This document shows, piece by piece, positions 11,932 through 23,335 of a stretch of 64,000 bases of DNA. Location of the stretch: the NCBI GenBank assembly GCA_025738555.1, contig JAOVFP010000002.1, positions 7,192,001-7,256,000 on the forward strand, read 5' to 3'. Every line of letters begins with the position of its first letter. Positions within the stretch are counted from its first letter, which is position 1. This DNA comes from Cyathus striatus (taxonomy: Eukaryota > Basidiomycota > Agaricomycetes > Agaricales > Nidulariaceae). Below the pieces are notes generated by a model. That model did no database searches, was not told the DNA's origin, and saw nothing but the letters and a program-made list of their open reading frames with translations. Both the position numbers and the translations under genes were made by a program.

Positions 11932-12003
11932 GATATGGCAATGGGCAATAGCAGTCTCTCTCTCCACATCCACCTCTACATTGCAGTGTGTCACATGGAA
12001 CAG
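11932..12003 (+). pseudogene. Duplicated fragment of the upstream membrane-protein gene
   Basis: This stretch (ATATGGCAATGGG ... CTCTCCACATCCACC ... CACATGGAAC) resembles 11402-11480 of the preceding gene, the part encoding VWQWVTVLSLPTSTAALFG. It is on the same strand about 530 bp downstream, has a small internal deletion and no open frame. It is probably a remnant of a partial tandem duplication. Confidence 0.5.
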
Positions 12004-12921
12004 AAAGTGATATGATTTGTTACTACTAGAGAGGAACTTGGCTTAATGGTGAACAATACTTTTGTCAGCCATTGATATTACACACTACACTATAGTACAT
12101 GAGGACAAAAGATGGAGATAATTGTCAAGACTGGTATTTCTACATAAGGCCGGGAGTGTAAAGGTAGGAAGTGCAGGACAGAAGGACCATTGGCTTCAGC
12201 TTATATGCTGCACCCCTTGTCATTCTCGTGGTCCAAGTATTTTGAAGTGCAGAAGGGAGAGACAGGAGTGCAGAAGAAGAGAGGGACAGGAATGCAGAGT
12301 GCAGAGTGCAGAGTCATTGCTGAGGAAGCAATGATTAAGCTGGAAGTGAGTAGAACTCAAGGACAAGTAAGGCGAACTGTAACTTAGTCAATATTCAAAC
12401 TGAGTAATAGTAGTACAAGATGTGCTACTTAAATACTATATGACTTCACCAATGACCAGTGAATGAATGGGATAATAGTATACTAGTTGATAAAGATAAT
12501 AAGATGGTGGTGGAAGGTGGAGTAGTGTTTTGAATATAATATGTACCAAGGACAAACTAAGGACTGAGATGAATGCTGAGACTAGTATACCTGGGGTACG
12601 ATGGAGAAAGCATAATGGAGAACAGATAGTGAACCGAATGAGTTAAGGTGACATAAGCTTGGCAACCTTCAGTCAGAAGAGTGAAAGGGAAAGTAGAAGA
12701 ATGAGATCTATACAAGTTAAGAAGTGTGGGGAGTGCAGAGAAGAAGTGTGGGAAAAGGTCAGAAAGGTACAGCTATGACAATAATATGATGGAAAAAATC
12801 ACTAATTGTCAAATGCATATTGTTAGTGACAGACTAGTTGTTACGATCCGAGCTGGTCTTGTGATGTCTTGGTCTTGTGATGTAATAATCACATGACTTG
12901 TCACTACACTTGTAAGTTGTA
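12004..12921. other. Intergenic, possible decayed LTR relic
   Basis: No gene is supported. About 12180-12260 (TTGGCTTCAGCTT, GCACCCCTTG) is weakly similar to the LTR at 60511-61119, and a GCAGAGT microsatellite lies at about 12293-12312. It may be a very old LTR copy, but I could not place its ends. Confidence 0.35.
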
Positions 12922-13606
12922 TGACACGGCAAATATTCACAATTCCAAATCCCATCAAATTCGTTCATCCCAGTTATCTGAAGGTTACCAGTTGTTGGTC
13001 ATTCCAATACCAAACACGTGTACTCCATGACTAACTGGTTTGGAATAAAGGAAAATGAGGTAATTGTTTCACAACAGCTGGGCTGGTTTGCTTACTTAAG
13101 CAGCCTTCGAAGAGACTGAGACTGAGACCATGCTGATCAACTTGATCTTGAACATGCACTTCAACAATCACTACATTCGCAGCAATGTCCGTGAGTCTTC
13201 TTCCTCACATCACTCTAGTTTATGCCCTTCCCATATTACTTAGCCCAATTGATACATTGGGGGGTTCCATAATTTGAAAGGCTTGTGAGCATTTCCAGGT
13301 TATCAGCCTGTGTCCACTGTTGATAAGTACGTTGTTCATTCAAAATGTCACGGTTTGGTTTCTTCACTCACTTACTAGCTAGCTGTATAGTAAGAAATGG
13401 TCCACTGGAAGTCTGGATCACACAATGAAGAGAATACCAAAAGGATGAGAGCATAGCTGACAGTACAATAATCATAGCTGCTGGCAGCTGGCCAGATGAG
13501 CTTCAGCACATTTTGTAATTAGTTATCAGTATTTTTCAATCTTATCATATATTATCATGTGACATAATCAGCACATCTGGTATGAACAAAGGAAATAACA
13601 TGAGGT

Positions 13607-15856
13607 ATGCATCCTCTCCTTCGAGTTTCCATCCTACAAACTAAAGGTATGCCCTCAGATATCATAACCTTCGTCTTCATATTGACATGTATATCAGGAT
13701 CATGGATATTGACAGAGCCACAGACAGCGCACACAGCTGCTACAAGTGCTTCAGGTGCTAGTCATGCTGTAAGTGTAATTGGAAATCAAGGAATGGATAA
13801 CACTGCTATGGAAGAAGCAGTCAATAAACTTGATCTGGTGCTGGTGCAGTACATAAATGTAGTCATGAACCGACAACTGGAAAATCAAGCATTGGCACTT
13901 GAGACGAAGTATCAGGTGGAGAAGAGGGCTGAGAGGGAGGCATATGAGCACAAATTTGTGCAGTTGCAAGCCAAGTTACAATCTAGTACATTAGGATGGT
14001 GTGTTCAATTTAGTACATTCTTGAATCACACTTGTAACATGTTTCTAATCTGTGACATGTTTCAGTTCTGATCCACCTCCCACTCCTCCTTCAACGTTGC
14101 TGGGTATTCTTCCCAGTGTTCATCAACCGGCTACACCTAGGCCAACTTTTCAGAGCACACCACCGGCAGCGGCTGGCGTTGGAGATCATTCCCTTGATTG
14201 CCAGTCTCACTCAAAGGGAAAGAATGCAGCTGTTCCTGCTGTGAACTCTAATAGATCAATCATGCCGACAGCTGCTACCACTCCCCAGCAAGACCATACA
14301 TCAAGAGCTAAGTGTAAATGAGCAAGTAGTAAGTCTTGTAAGAAGAAATCCAAGTACCAGTTGAATAAATCGGATATTCCAGATGGTGCACGATCATTCA
14401 TGGTAAGTATGTTACTAAAGTAGTTGTCAATCAATCCTCATTTCAGTTTAAAGGATGCATTTATGCTACATATTCACATTCTGTGGGGTTTGCTTGATAG
14501 TGACATCACACCCACTAACCCTCCTGCTTCAGTGACTTCCCCTTTTTTGAAGAGATTTTTGACTCTAAATGCTATTACATCCATCCTTCGAACTGAAAAT
14601 TCTATGCATGTCCCAATTGATGAAGTAACAATCCTTCCTGTTCCAAACACGAAACATGGAAACAGTATTGCTACTAACTATGCTAAGGTTGAAGAGCATA
14701 TCATCGTGTACATGAAAACATGTATTGCTCACATTGGTCTTCTGGTCTGGTGTCCTGATCTATGACAGACTCCATATTCTTTATACAATTCAGCACATCA
14801 TATTCTTGCCATTGACACTTTCAAGCAGGCTATGGCATCTGGTGCTTACATACCAGTCTACCAGAATCTTGTCGAATCCTATACAAATGATATGAATTTT
14901 CTCATGGCGATTTATGATCATCATGTGCATTTCTACCTGAAGGATATTTACAAGAGGGAATTGATAGAACTAGGGAGTGTACGTGCAAGCAATGCAGCTA
15001 ATACCACTTATAGAAACTGAAGTAATGTAAGTGTGTCATTGTTTCTAAGTATATTGTGCTGATTTATGTGTGTCCTTTTTGTATATAGCTCGCCTCAGCT
15101 CGGAAGACTTTCTTAATTGAAAATCATTACCCACGACGATACCAGTGCCTTATTCATGCAAAGACTACCTCAGATGATGAACAAGACCCTCTTGGTAGTC
15201 TATCTCAGGGGAAGGAAGTATTTTTCATAAAATCAAGGCCAGAACATTCTGAAAAGGCCAACCAGTTTATTTGCAAATTGGACAAACTTTGACTCCATGC
15301 TATGAAGGTTGATCCAAAGAAGAAACAGAAATCACATACTCAACATGTCCGAATTGTACCACCAGCAGATCAGCAAATGGAGTCAGAATTCCTTCAACTT
15401 CCACCAAATTTACCCCTTGACTATTTTGATCCAGCATTTTACAATAGTCTTCCTCCTCATGTTCGCGCTAATATGGCTTCCTGTGATATCATATTCCCTG
15501 ATGACATGTCAATGCTGTTCACTAAGCGTGGAGATGAATCTCTTAGGGACAAAGAGTTACTCAAAAAATATGGTGATCAGGTCATTGGTGTGTATGATTT
15601 CATTAGCAAGAGTGATTTAGAGGAAGAGGATGCAGATTACGGGACTGAAGATGAAGCAGATGCTGATATGGAGGAAAGTTATGATGAAGAAAATAGCTCA
15701 CCAACTGATGACGAACACCAAGGGGAAGGGTCTAGCTCATGTCACAAGCACAAAGGAGATGGGGACAATTATGGAATGTATAGTAGCTCTGATGAGGATG
15801 AGGAGGAAGTGGTAGTGAAGCATCGCAAGTTAACTGACCACCTTGCTTCACAGTAA
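13607..15856 (+). pseudogene. Accessory gene of the Plavaka-type element, decayed
   Basis: A multi-exon gene convergent with the transposase and interrupted by stops. The first part (about 13640-13990) encodes a coiled-coil-like segment rich in Q, E and K (NRQLENQALALETKYQVEKR). It is followed across an intron ending at about 14068 by a Pro/Ser-rich segment (SDPPPTPPSTLLG). The middle (14424-15010) encodes a globular region. The last open exon (15302-15856) holds LPLDYFDPAFYNSLPPHVRA, then a strongly acidic tail (DLEEEDADYGTEDEADADMEE) and a basic end. In-frame stops occur at about 14319, 14763, 15018 and 15290. The function is unknown; a DNA- or transposase-binding helper is a guess based only on position. 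Confidence 0.6.
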
Positions 15857-16173
15857 TATTTTTTTCAATAGCAATGTCTAAATAAAATGATATACTTATT
15901 CCGAAGAGATGAAGAGATGGGGCCATGCAATAGTAATTTTGCTTTACTCTTTGAACAGTACTTTTTACAACATACATAGAGGAAGAAAAACAATAATTTG
16001 AGCATGAAGGGACAATGTAGTAAAGTACATGAAAATTGTTAAAGTCATATATAACTTCAATAGAAGAAATAAAAATGAGAATAAGTGTGTAACTACTGGA
16101 TTGCAATAGTACAGGTACAATGTTCTCAACAATTGGTGTGTTCAAGCCTATATGGTTTTCTGGTAATACTGAT

Positions 16174-19100
16174 CTAATTGAAAGGTCGCAGGCAATTTAG
16201 TGTCTTAATTAAGACAATAGTTTCTCTTTGAATTCCAAATGTTCCTGAAGGTCGACAATAAAAGGGTAAGTGACACAGAATGTGTTTATCCTCTATCACT
16301 ATGTAATTTTCTGGTCTTGGAGTACCATGTTGAGGATCATAGGCAATATTTACCAATAAATTTGGAAGCTGTTGATAAGGATTTTTTTTCTGGTCCTCTT
16401 CACTTAGAAATCTATGCTTTGACACAACAAGAATATTTAAACTGGCTTGTGCAATCTTAATACTCCAGATGGAGCTGATAAACCCAGCATTTAATTGTGT
16501 AGATCCAGGATCCATGTAGCAAACTGAGCTGTTGCCTGAATGTATGTCATAAATTGAATATGTGTGAGTTTTGTAAGTAATTGTTGATAATGATACTGCA
16601 CTCTGTGCCAGTACTATACTGCCTGGAGGATGCGGGTAATCAGAGCAGGCACATATGTGACAATTTGGAATGTGAGTATTGACATAGGATAGTATAAGAA
16701 AATATTCCACAGATGGAATACTTTCAATATTCTTTTTCTTTTCAACAGGAGCAATAACCTCTATTGTTGGGTCAGGTTCTGCCAGGCTGGCACTTAGGAG
16801 ATCCCACGCTTGATTAAGAAGCTTGTTTGATTGCATTCTTTCATCTTCTACAACATTCAAATTTTCAGTTCCAGAAATATTAAGCAAAGCTTTTAATCTT
16901 CCACATTGGCAAATGTGATGTAGCATAGTGTAATCAAGCTCCCCTAATAATTTTTTTTGAAGTAAGTAAGCATTATAGTTATATCAATACAGAATACATA
17001 CATAGGTGATTGTTGGTTTTAATATGCTGAAGAATACCATTATACCGCTCAAATGGAAATTCTGACAGCATGATTAATGGACCCCAGAATTTGAGCAAAT
17101 CACCATTGTGCATGGAAAATTGGTGATTTGGACATATAGACACATTTGGAAAAAGTATGTTGGAAAATTGCCGGTATTTTAAATAATGATCATCATATAG
17201 ATTAGCATATTCTTCTGATGTGGAGTATGCAGAGACAATTATAGTGCATGTAGTTAAGTGGTAAAAGTTTTCAAGCAACTTCTTTGCCTCAGGAGTCTCT
17301 GCTTGTATCCATAGTTCAGGAAGAATAAGTGGGAAAAAAACCAGAAATAAATTCAACCAGTTATCTGCTTTAAGCTTTCCATGAGCTTTCTCTCCAAGAT
17401 TGCATGGTGGACAATCAATCCATGTAGGAATTGAAGCACTTATACATTCCTGAAGAGCTGCAAGTTCATTCTTATTGAAAATACATTCAACTTTTGCAGC
17501 TGAAGTATCATCTTCTTTATCCCTAGATCCGGCACTGCTGATGTTAGATTCAGCATCAGACAAATCAGATTCTGAAAAGTATTCTGTATTAGTTAGGTCA
17601 ACAACTGTTGAAGAATGCTGCATTTTTGAATTGTCAGGTATTCCCAATCCCCACTTATGGCGCACATGGTGCTGAAGTATACCCTCATACCAGTTATGCA
17701 TGACACCCAGAATAGTATGACTAACAGGATCACAATATAATAGACGATGGAAAGGTGACCAGCAAACACCAAATTCATTCTCAAGCTCTTTCCTATGAAC
17801 CTTTGTTTTTGCTTCTCTCCATTTTTCTGCTGAAATATGAACATCAACTCCTTGCCGAAAGCTCAATACTAGTTCAAGATTATTGAAGTCCTCTTGTTTT
17901 ATTGGACAAAAGGTGCATGGGTTATATTTTGAATTTACAGATGTGTACCCCATTGCTTTGTGAATGGCTAAAAGGTCTCCAATCACTGGGAGGATAGCAG
18001 CATTTTTGGTAATTCCATTAGGGTGATAAAATGTATGGACATAAATTCCATGAAATGCCTTTTCAAATTCCTTGATAAGTGGCTCTGTAAGTGCTGCAAT
18101 TGTGGTAACTGAAGGCTCTTTAGGAGGGGGTGTAATTCCAGCAAAAAATGTATTTTCTGGAAGGTGCTGAAGTTCATATGGAAGGTTTAAACAAAAAAGC
18201 ATTATTGCACCACAGGACGCCGATTTACCAGCTGTTTTGTTGGTGTATGGGTTAAACCAATCAATAAAATAGCTAAAAGTAAGATTGCCTGAAGTCTTTG
18301 TAAAATCACCAAGACTTCTCCATGCTGGACTATCCCAGATGTACAACATTTCATTTGGATTAGGTTGATGTTGATGGGAATTTTCAATAAGATCTTCAAT
18401 CCCAGGATGTTGTAAAAAAAATTCTAGCCAAGACTTAAAATCTTGAGTACAGTATAAACAGCATGGCTGATGCTTAGGACCACTCCTTGTAGATCGCATT
18501 GTCCAAAGTGATTCACCACAGGGCCTTGAAGAGGTGGTAAGTCAGTTGGGTGTACCTAGTCAAAGAATAAATATGTGAGTTGATCAAGATGTCCGTCTGA
18601 TCTGGGGTGTTCTAAGGTGAAGGAAAATTGATTAGATGTTCTGTAGAATAACTACAGGAATTATATACTAGAAAAACCAATAAATCTAAAATAAGTAAGA
18701 GTGATTATATCGGATGGAGGATGTAAAAGGAAAGGTGTGAAACATTAGAAATAAATAGGAAACTCAGTAAGAAAGTCTAATGTGTTGAGGTTTGCGAGGA
18801 GACAAGTTTTCCAAACATCAGGGTCTGGTGTCGGTGCCGATGTAAGTTATTTGAGAACTCGGAGAGTCACAGGGGATAGGTATAGTCGGGACAGTGTACG
18901 AAGAAGTATATTTTGAGGAAAGATTGAAACGAGCAAGTGGGGATGGTGATTGAACAGAGAGCAAGCGAAATGTGTATGAACACATCAATGATGCGTGATG
19001 CATGATTACATAATTGTATTTGGAATGTCTTCAGATGTGCAAGATATCGTGTTTCGCATCACAGGCATTTTGCCTGCTCTACAGCCTGCTTCTAGGTGTT

Positions 19101-19918
19101 TCACGGTGCATGCAGAAATCTGGAAGTCCCTCCAGTTCATAATGTTTAAAGCAAGAGGGACATACAACAGAGCGCAAAATGGTTGGATCAATTGACAGTG
19201 CATTGATTGCAGTGTTGATGTTAGATGGAAGGGTGGAGATAGTATGAGAGAGGATACAATGATAAGAAGGATCATTTTTATCTTCTGAACTGTTGATTTG
19301 AAAGGTTGAAGCACCAAGTGATAGACCAAGACAAATAGAGAACATGATTATGACCTGGATAATTTTCAATGTTCGTCGAACTGCAGCTTGACTTAATCCA
19401 CATGTAAGATGTAGCCATGCTGCTAGAAGACAGACAAGATGGAATATACTATCCTGTAAATGCTTAGGACCTTAGAAATTGAGAAATAGCAATGTAGTAT
19501 ACAGTCAATAATCTGAGATTATCACCTGGTAACAAGAAGAAAACATACTTGGTTCATGATCAAAGTCTCTGGCAGTATGTGAGGGCAGTGAGCTTGCTTC
19601 AAGATCACCAGATGCTTCTGCATTATGACTTGAAGATGCCCCAGCTGGATCCAGTACCATAAGGTTGTGTCTGTTATCCTCAGCTGGCAATAATACACCA
19701 CTAGATGTGGCCATAGACTCTGTTTTTTCATAATTCTCCAAGCCTATAAGCTCTCTATCTCTGTGCATATGTCCATTTCTAGTTGAAGCTGGTAGTTGTT
19801 GTCCTGAGCAAACTGTACCATATTTGTCACTATATGTTTTCTGCCCACATTTGCAAGAAATACATGTACAGATAGCAGTGTGGGAACGAGTGCAAGTTTT
19901 GTCTGACTGTCACGCCAT
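16174..19918 (-). pseudogene. Plavaka-type (Tnp2-like) transposase, broken
   Basis: Read on the minus strand. The N-terminal exon (about 19918-19500) has a Cys cluster (ICTCISCKCGQKTYSD). A second exon (about 19460-19070) encodes LPSNINTAINALSIDPTILR, VVCPSCFKHY and the family block RETPRSR. The long exon 18540-17002 resumes with PCGESLWTMRSTRSGPKHQ and includes WDSPAWRSLGDF, IDWFNPYTNKTAGKSASCGA, FFAGITPPPKEPSV and LGVMHNWYEGILQHH. A 58-nt intron (16944-17001) joins WELDYTMLHHICQCGRLK to the last exon (16943-16174, with YFLILSYVNTHIPNCHIC). These blocks match Plavaka transposases of Agaricomycotina. Two lesions are visible: a TGA at codon 3 (19910-19912) and about 530 bp of foreign sequence between RETPRSR and PCGESLW. 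Confidence 0.82.
18541..19070. mobile_element. Insertion inside the Plavaka-type transposase
   Basis: The transposase frame stops at RETPRSR (about 19071) and resumes at PCGESLW (about 18535). The intervening stretch lacks GT..AG borders at the break points, so it is not an intron. Its plus-strand start (GTTGGGTGTACCTA at 18545, then GATGTCCGTCTGA) is a copy of the sequence at 2324-2410. A small perfect hairpin (CAGGCA/TGCCTG) lies near the other edge. The exact ends and the target duplication could not be fixed. Confidence 0.55.
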
Positions 19919-20242
19919 TATCTGTGTGATGATGAGTGCAAGGGCAAGTGCCAGTGCAAGTGCTCAGCATATTTAATACCTGTAATCCTTATCTTTGCCT
20001 AACAAATGTATAGATGTTTTGATTACACCATGTGATCAATTGATTTCCCACAAACTCTAAACAAAGACATCAAAGGCTATGCAATGTGTTCAACTGAACC
20101 AGCTTGCCTCAATGCAGCACCTCGGACCGGTAACTGATGGAGTACACATGTTGATATTGGAATGACCAACAGCTGATATCCCCCGGATGACCAGGATGAA
20201 CAACTTTGATGCAACTTGGAATCGTGAATATTCACCGTGTGA

Positions 20243-20752
20243 CAAAGTCGAAGTCTAAACAGTTATAATGTAAGTTATACACTAATGGACTTAGCAGTGT
20301 CTTCACAGTAGCACTTGAAGAGCAGAGATGAAGTAGCAGTGTTCTGGGTCTGAGGTGTTCTCAAAGAGGTGATAGAGGGGATTAGCCAGCTATATTGGAT
20401 GATAGCTAAACTAAGATCAAGCTGAAGAAGCTTGATCAGAATACATGTGCTATTTATACAAAAGAAGCATGGTCCGTTCACAGAAAGGTATGCTACTATA
20501 AATAAAGTCCATGACTTGCCATGACTTGGCAGAGGTCTATAAATAGAATGCATAGTAATGCATAGTACATCAGTAAGCAAGTCTGAGGAGATAAAGGAAG
20601 TCCATGCCCATAGTATGACAAACCAGTGGGGCGGGGATCGGTGAGATGAGTAAGTAAGTGTCTATGAATAGAAAGGGATGAGTAAGTAAAAAGATATAAA
20701 TAGAATGGTCATGTGAAAAAGAGGTAGGCTGGCAGGGTTGAGATGAAGAAAG
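20243..20752. other. Intergenic, no supported gene
   Basis: AT-rich sequence between the Plavaka-type element and a solo LTR. Nothing recognisable is present. Confidence 0.5.
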
Positions 20753-21106
20753 TGTAACACTAGTCCAAAAGACTCAAAGTCGAACTCAAACACAAAGACT
20801 AAGGAAGAATGACAAATTGATTACTAGTCTGGATTAAACTAGCACAAAAGTAAAGAAACAACTATTTAGAAAGTCCATATTTATAGTAACATCTTCATGT
20901 AAAACTCATGTAACTAATGCTTATACTACTACACATGTTAACTGTGCAACCTCATGTACTACATATGTAAAGAGCATGGCTAAACTGTGCACTGTGCACA
21001 CAGTCTTGATGAATAAGGTGTGTCAATATGCATGGTTTCCGCATTGTAAGTCACATGACTAGTCATGTGATAGATTAGATAAGATAATAGAAAAGAGGTC
21101 CTAACA
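20753..21106. mobile_element. Solo LTR of the Gypsy family found at 59 kb (diverged)
   Basis: The stretch starts TGTAACACTAGTCC and ends GGTCCTAACA. It aligns over its whole length with the LTR at 59025-59413 (shared blocks CTCAAAGTC, ATAAAGTCCAT-like, AGTCTTGATGAATAA, TCAATATGCATGGT, TAGATAAGATAA). No internal Gypsy sequence adjoins it, so it is a solo LTR. No matching 5-bp flanks were found, which fits its greater age. Confidence 0.72.
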
Positions 21107-21426
21107 CATATGACTAACATATGACCACTGCAGGAGCTGAATGTAGTCATTTTTTAAATCAAAAATGTAACATTAATTAACTATTTTGAACAATCACACT
21201 GTGATACCATTGGTCTGTGCACCATGTTCTCTAAAGTTTAAAAACAATTGTCAAGTTTTGATCATTGAGTTTTGAGTCAATTTTACTTAGTGCTGTTTGT
21301 AAACTACATTTTCATTTCCATGTATTTTGAGGCCTTGTGTAAAACCTATATGATGAGGGCTTGGTCACTGGTATGAGGCTGAGGTTATCTGTGTTTTGGG
21401 GGCTTATACCAAAACAAATATCACCA

Positions 21427-21545
21427 TTTTATTATCAACTCTGTTTTTTATTGCAATCCAGTGGCAAGATCCAATGCATGAGGACTGGGAGAGGCATGCA
21501 GTTGCTGCATGGTGTGTGATGGGGCCTGGCAGAGATATTCACATG
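21427..21545. repeat. Dispersed repeat, copy 1 of 3
   Basis: This segment contains TTTTATTGCAATCCA, then GATCCAATGCATGAGGAC and GGCATGCAGTTGCTGCA. Related copies lie at about 35683-35775 and 37226-37360, with most differences being transitions. It is likely a transposon remnant of unknown class. Confidence 0.55.
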
Positions 21546-21596
21546 AACTTACTTTAAGTGCATGGAAAGATTTCAAATGAAGATTAAGGTGGTGTA

Positions 21597-22702
21597 CAGT
21601 TGGGGTCACACAAACACCACCAACTTTTTGGTTGATTTTTTCCCATGCCCACAATTCCTTCTGGCCTCCAAAAACCACTGGAATAGCATATTTTGAAGGT
21701 TTGCTTTTGATTTCCACAAGCTGATTTCACTCAAACTGATTTTTTGCATTTTTGACCCAAAAATTTGGCCATTGCCAAAAAAAAAAACAGGTAAAATCTC
21801 GAAAAAATCATTTTCGGCATCCTTTCATTAATCTAGTTATGATTCCATAAAAATAATTCCCACTGGAGTACCGGTTCTGGCACTAAAAAATGGCTAAGTA
21901 ACTGGCCATACCTATAGTACACACCATGAAAAATGCCCTAAAATCCTTTAAAATGTATTAAATCTTGCTCAAATGGTTTATTGAGTAACATTGTGGTAGA
22001 AGCAGCAGAAATCTAAAACTTTTGTAGATTACAAGTGAATACTATACTATTAAGATATATGTAACCAAGTAGTATCATATACTAATTGCCACAAACTTTA
22101 AAGTAACATTAGACAAACTATTTAATTCTTGACAAGTCATAGATTCATTATAAATACTATGTTGATGGGAACTTGTAACATTGACTCAATTTTGAACTTT
22201 GAGGTACCCATCAAATATATCAAAGCAGCAACTAGTGGAGTAGACAATTGTCAATGCATTTACTATTTAGTACCCTCTGTAGGGGTTCAGCATGCACCAA
22301 GCTGACAGACTTGGTCAGCACCTCTGATGTGTCAGCATGATGTGTGTCCTTTGTTTGGCAGTTACTTTAGAAATACTTGTTAGAGCATACTTATTATGTA
22401 TGTAGTTATAAATTTGAGTAGTTTTGAGCCAAAAATCGGGTTTCCCAAGACTTGTCAATTCCCTCCTATACCATAATAGCTTTGTGATACAGTCCACAGC
22501 CTGACTCAGGTAGATTTGGACCCTGTAACATATCAATTTTTTGGTCAAAAATTTTGGCCAACCTATTTTCTTGTGGGAATTTTCCCAAAACATCATTTTT
22601 GGATGTTTCTGAGGTTGCTGATTCTGAATCTGAAGTCAGTTTGTGCCCAAAAATTCGCATTGTTGAGATATAAAATTGGTGGTGTTTGTGTGACCCCAAC
22701 TG
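21597..22702. mobile_element. Tc1/mariner-type non-autonomous element (TA TSD)
   Basis: The TIR CAGTTGGGGTCACACAAACA starts at 21597 and its perfect inverse ends at 22702; the perfect part is about 28 bp and continues ACCACCAA. TA flanks both ends (21595-21596 and 22703-22704). The CAGT...ACTG termini with TA duplication are typical of Tc1/mariner elements. Its subterminal sequence (CCACCAATTTTAT, AATTCCCACAAGAAAATAGG) also occurs in the element at 60247-62430, so the two form one family. No transposase is encoded in this 1106-bp copy. Confidence 0.85.
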
Positions 22703-22981
22703 TACTCACAAACTGTAACCTGACCACTCACCAGTTATTAAACTTTAAAGGACTAATCCCAGACCAGTCTATAACAAATTTAGACTGGTCCAAAATTGTA
22801 GGTAGTCTTCAAAATGTCAATTTTGTGTAGAATATATGCTCAATTATGACTTCTAGATGACTGAACTTTGACCGAACTGCTTCATCCCTTTGACCAACCA
22901 TTTTTACTGAGCTTAACATATGACAAATATGCAGAATAAAAAAATACAAAAATGATTATGTACAACTAAGTTGGTTCAGTG

Positions 22982-23335
22982 TTATGCTGGTATGGGGTAG
23001 GGTGCTGGTGTGCCAGCGCAAGAGACATACTGGAATTCTGGAGTGTGACAGGGTGTTGGTGTCTCAGCATGGGAAGGTGGAGATAGTGTGCCAGTGCGAG
23101 AGACATATGATGCCATCATCCCAGCACGAGAAGATTCTGCTAGAGTGGTATAGGGTGCCGGTGTCTCAGCGCAGGAAGGTGGAGATGGTGTGCCAGTGCA
23201 AGAAACATACAGCGCCATTGTCCCAGCACGAGAAGATTCTGCTGGAGTGGGATACAGTGCTGGCATCTCAGTGCGGGAAGGTGGGGATGGATGGGGTGCC
23301 AAGTCAGAGACCAGTTGAGATGGTGTCATGAGATA
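22982..23335. repeat. 102-bp minisatellite, open in frame on both strands
   Basis: About three units of a 102-bp repeat, for example CCAGCACGAGAAGATTCTGC at 23121 and again at 23223. The period is a multiple of three, so both strands stay open. On the minus strand each unit encodes a 34-residue Pro/Ser-rich repeat containing AESSRAG and SPPS.AETPAPY. It may be the remnant of a repetitive surface or low-complexity protein, or simply non-coding tandem DNA. No start or stop context supports a gene. Confidence 0.6.

Larger units (their letters stand above)
12925..20239. mobile_element. Plavaka/CACTA-like DNA transposon, complete with TIRs and TSD
   Basis: The left end begins CACGGCAAATATTCAC at 12925 and the right end is the inverted counterpart finishing CACCGTG at 20239. 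The inverted match, roughly 75-80% identical, covers about 140 bp and includes the block TTGGTCATTCCAATA. A 3-bp target duplication TGA lies at 12922-12924 and 20240-20242. The 7315-bp element carries two genes: a Plavaka-type transposase on the minus strand (16174-19918) and an accessory gene on the plus strand (13607-15856). Both are decayed, so this copy is probably immobile. CAC-type termini and a 3-bp duplication agree with CACTA-related elements. Confidence 0.88.
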
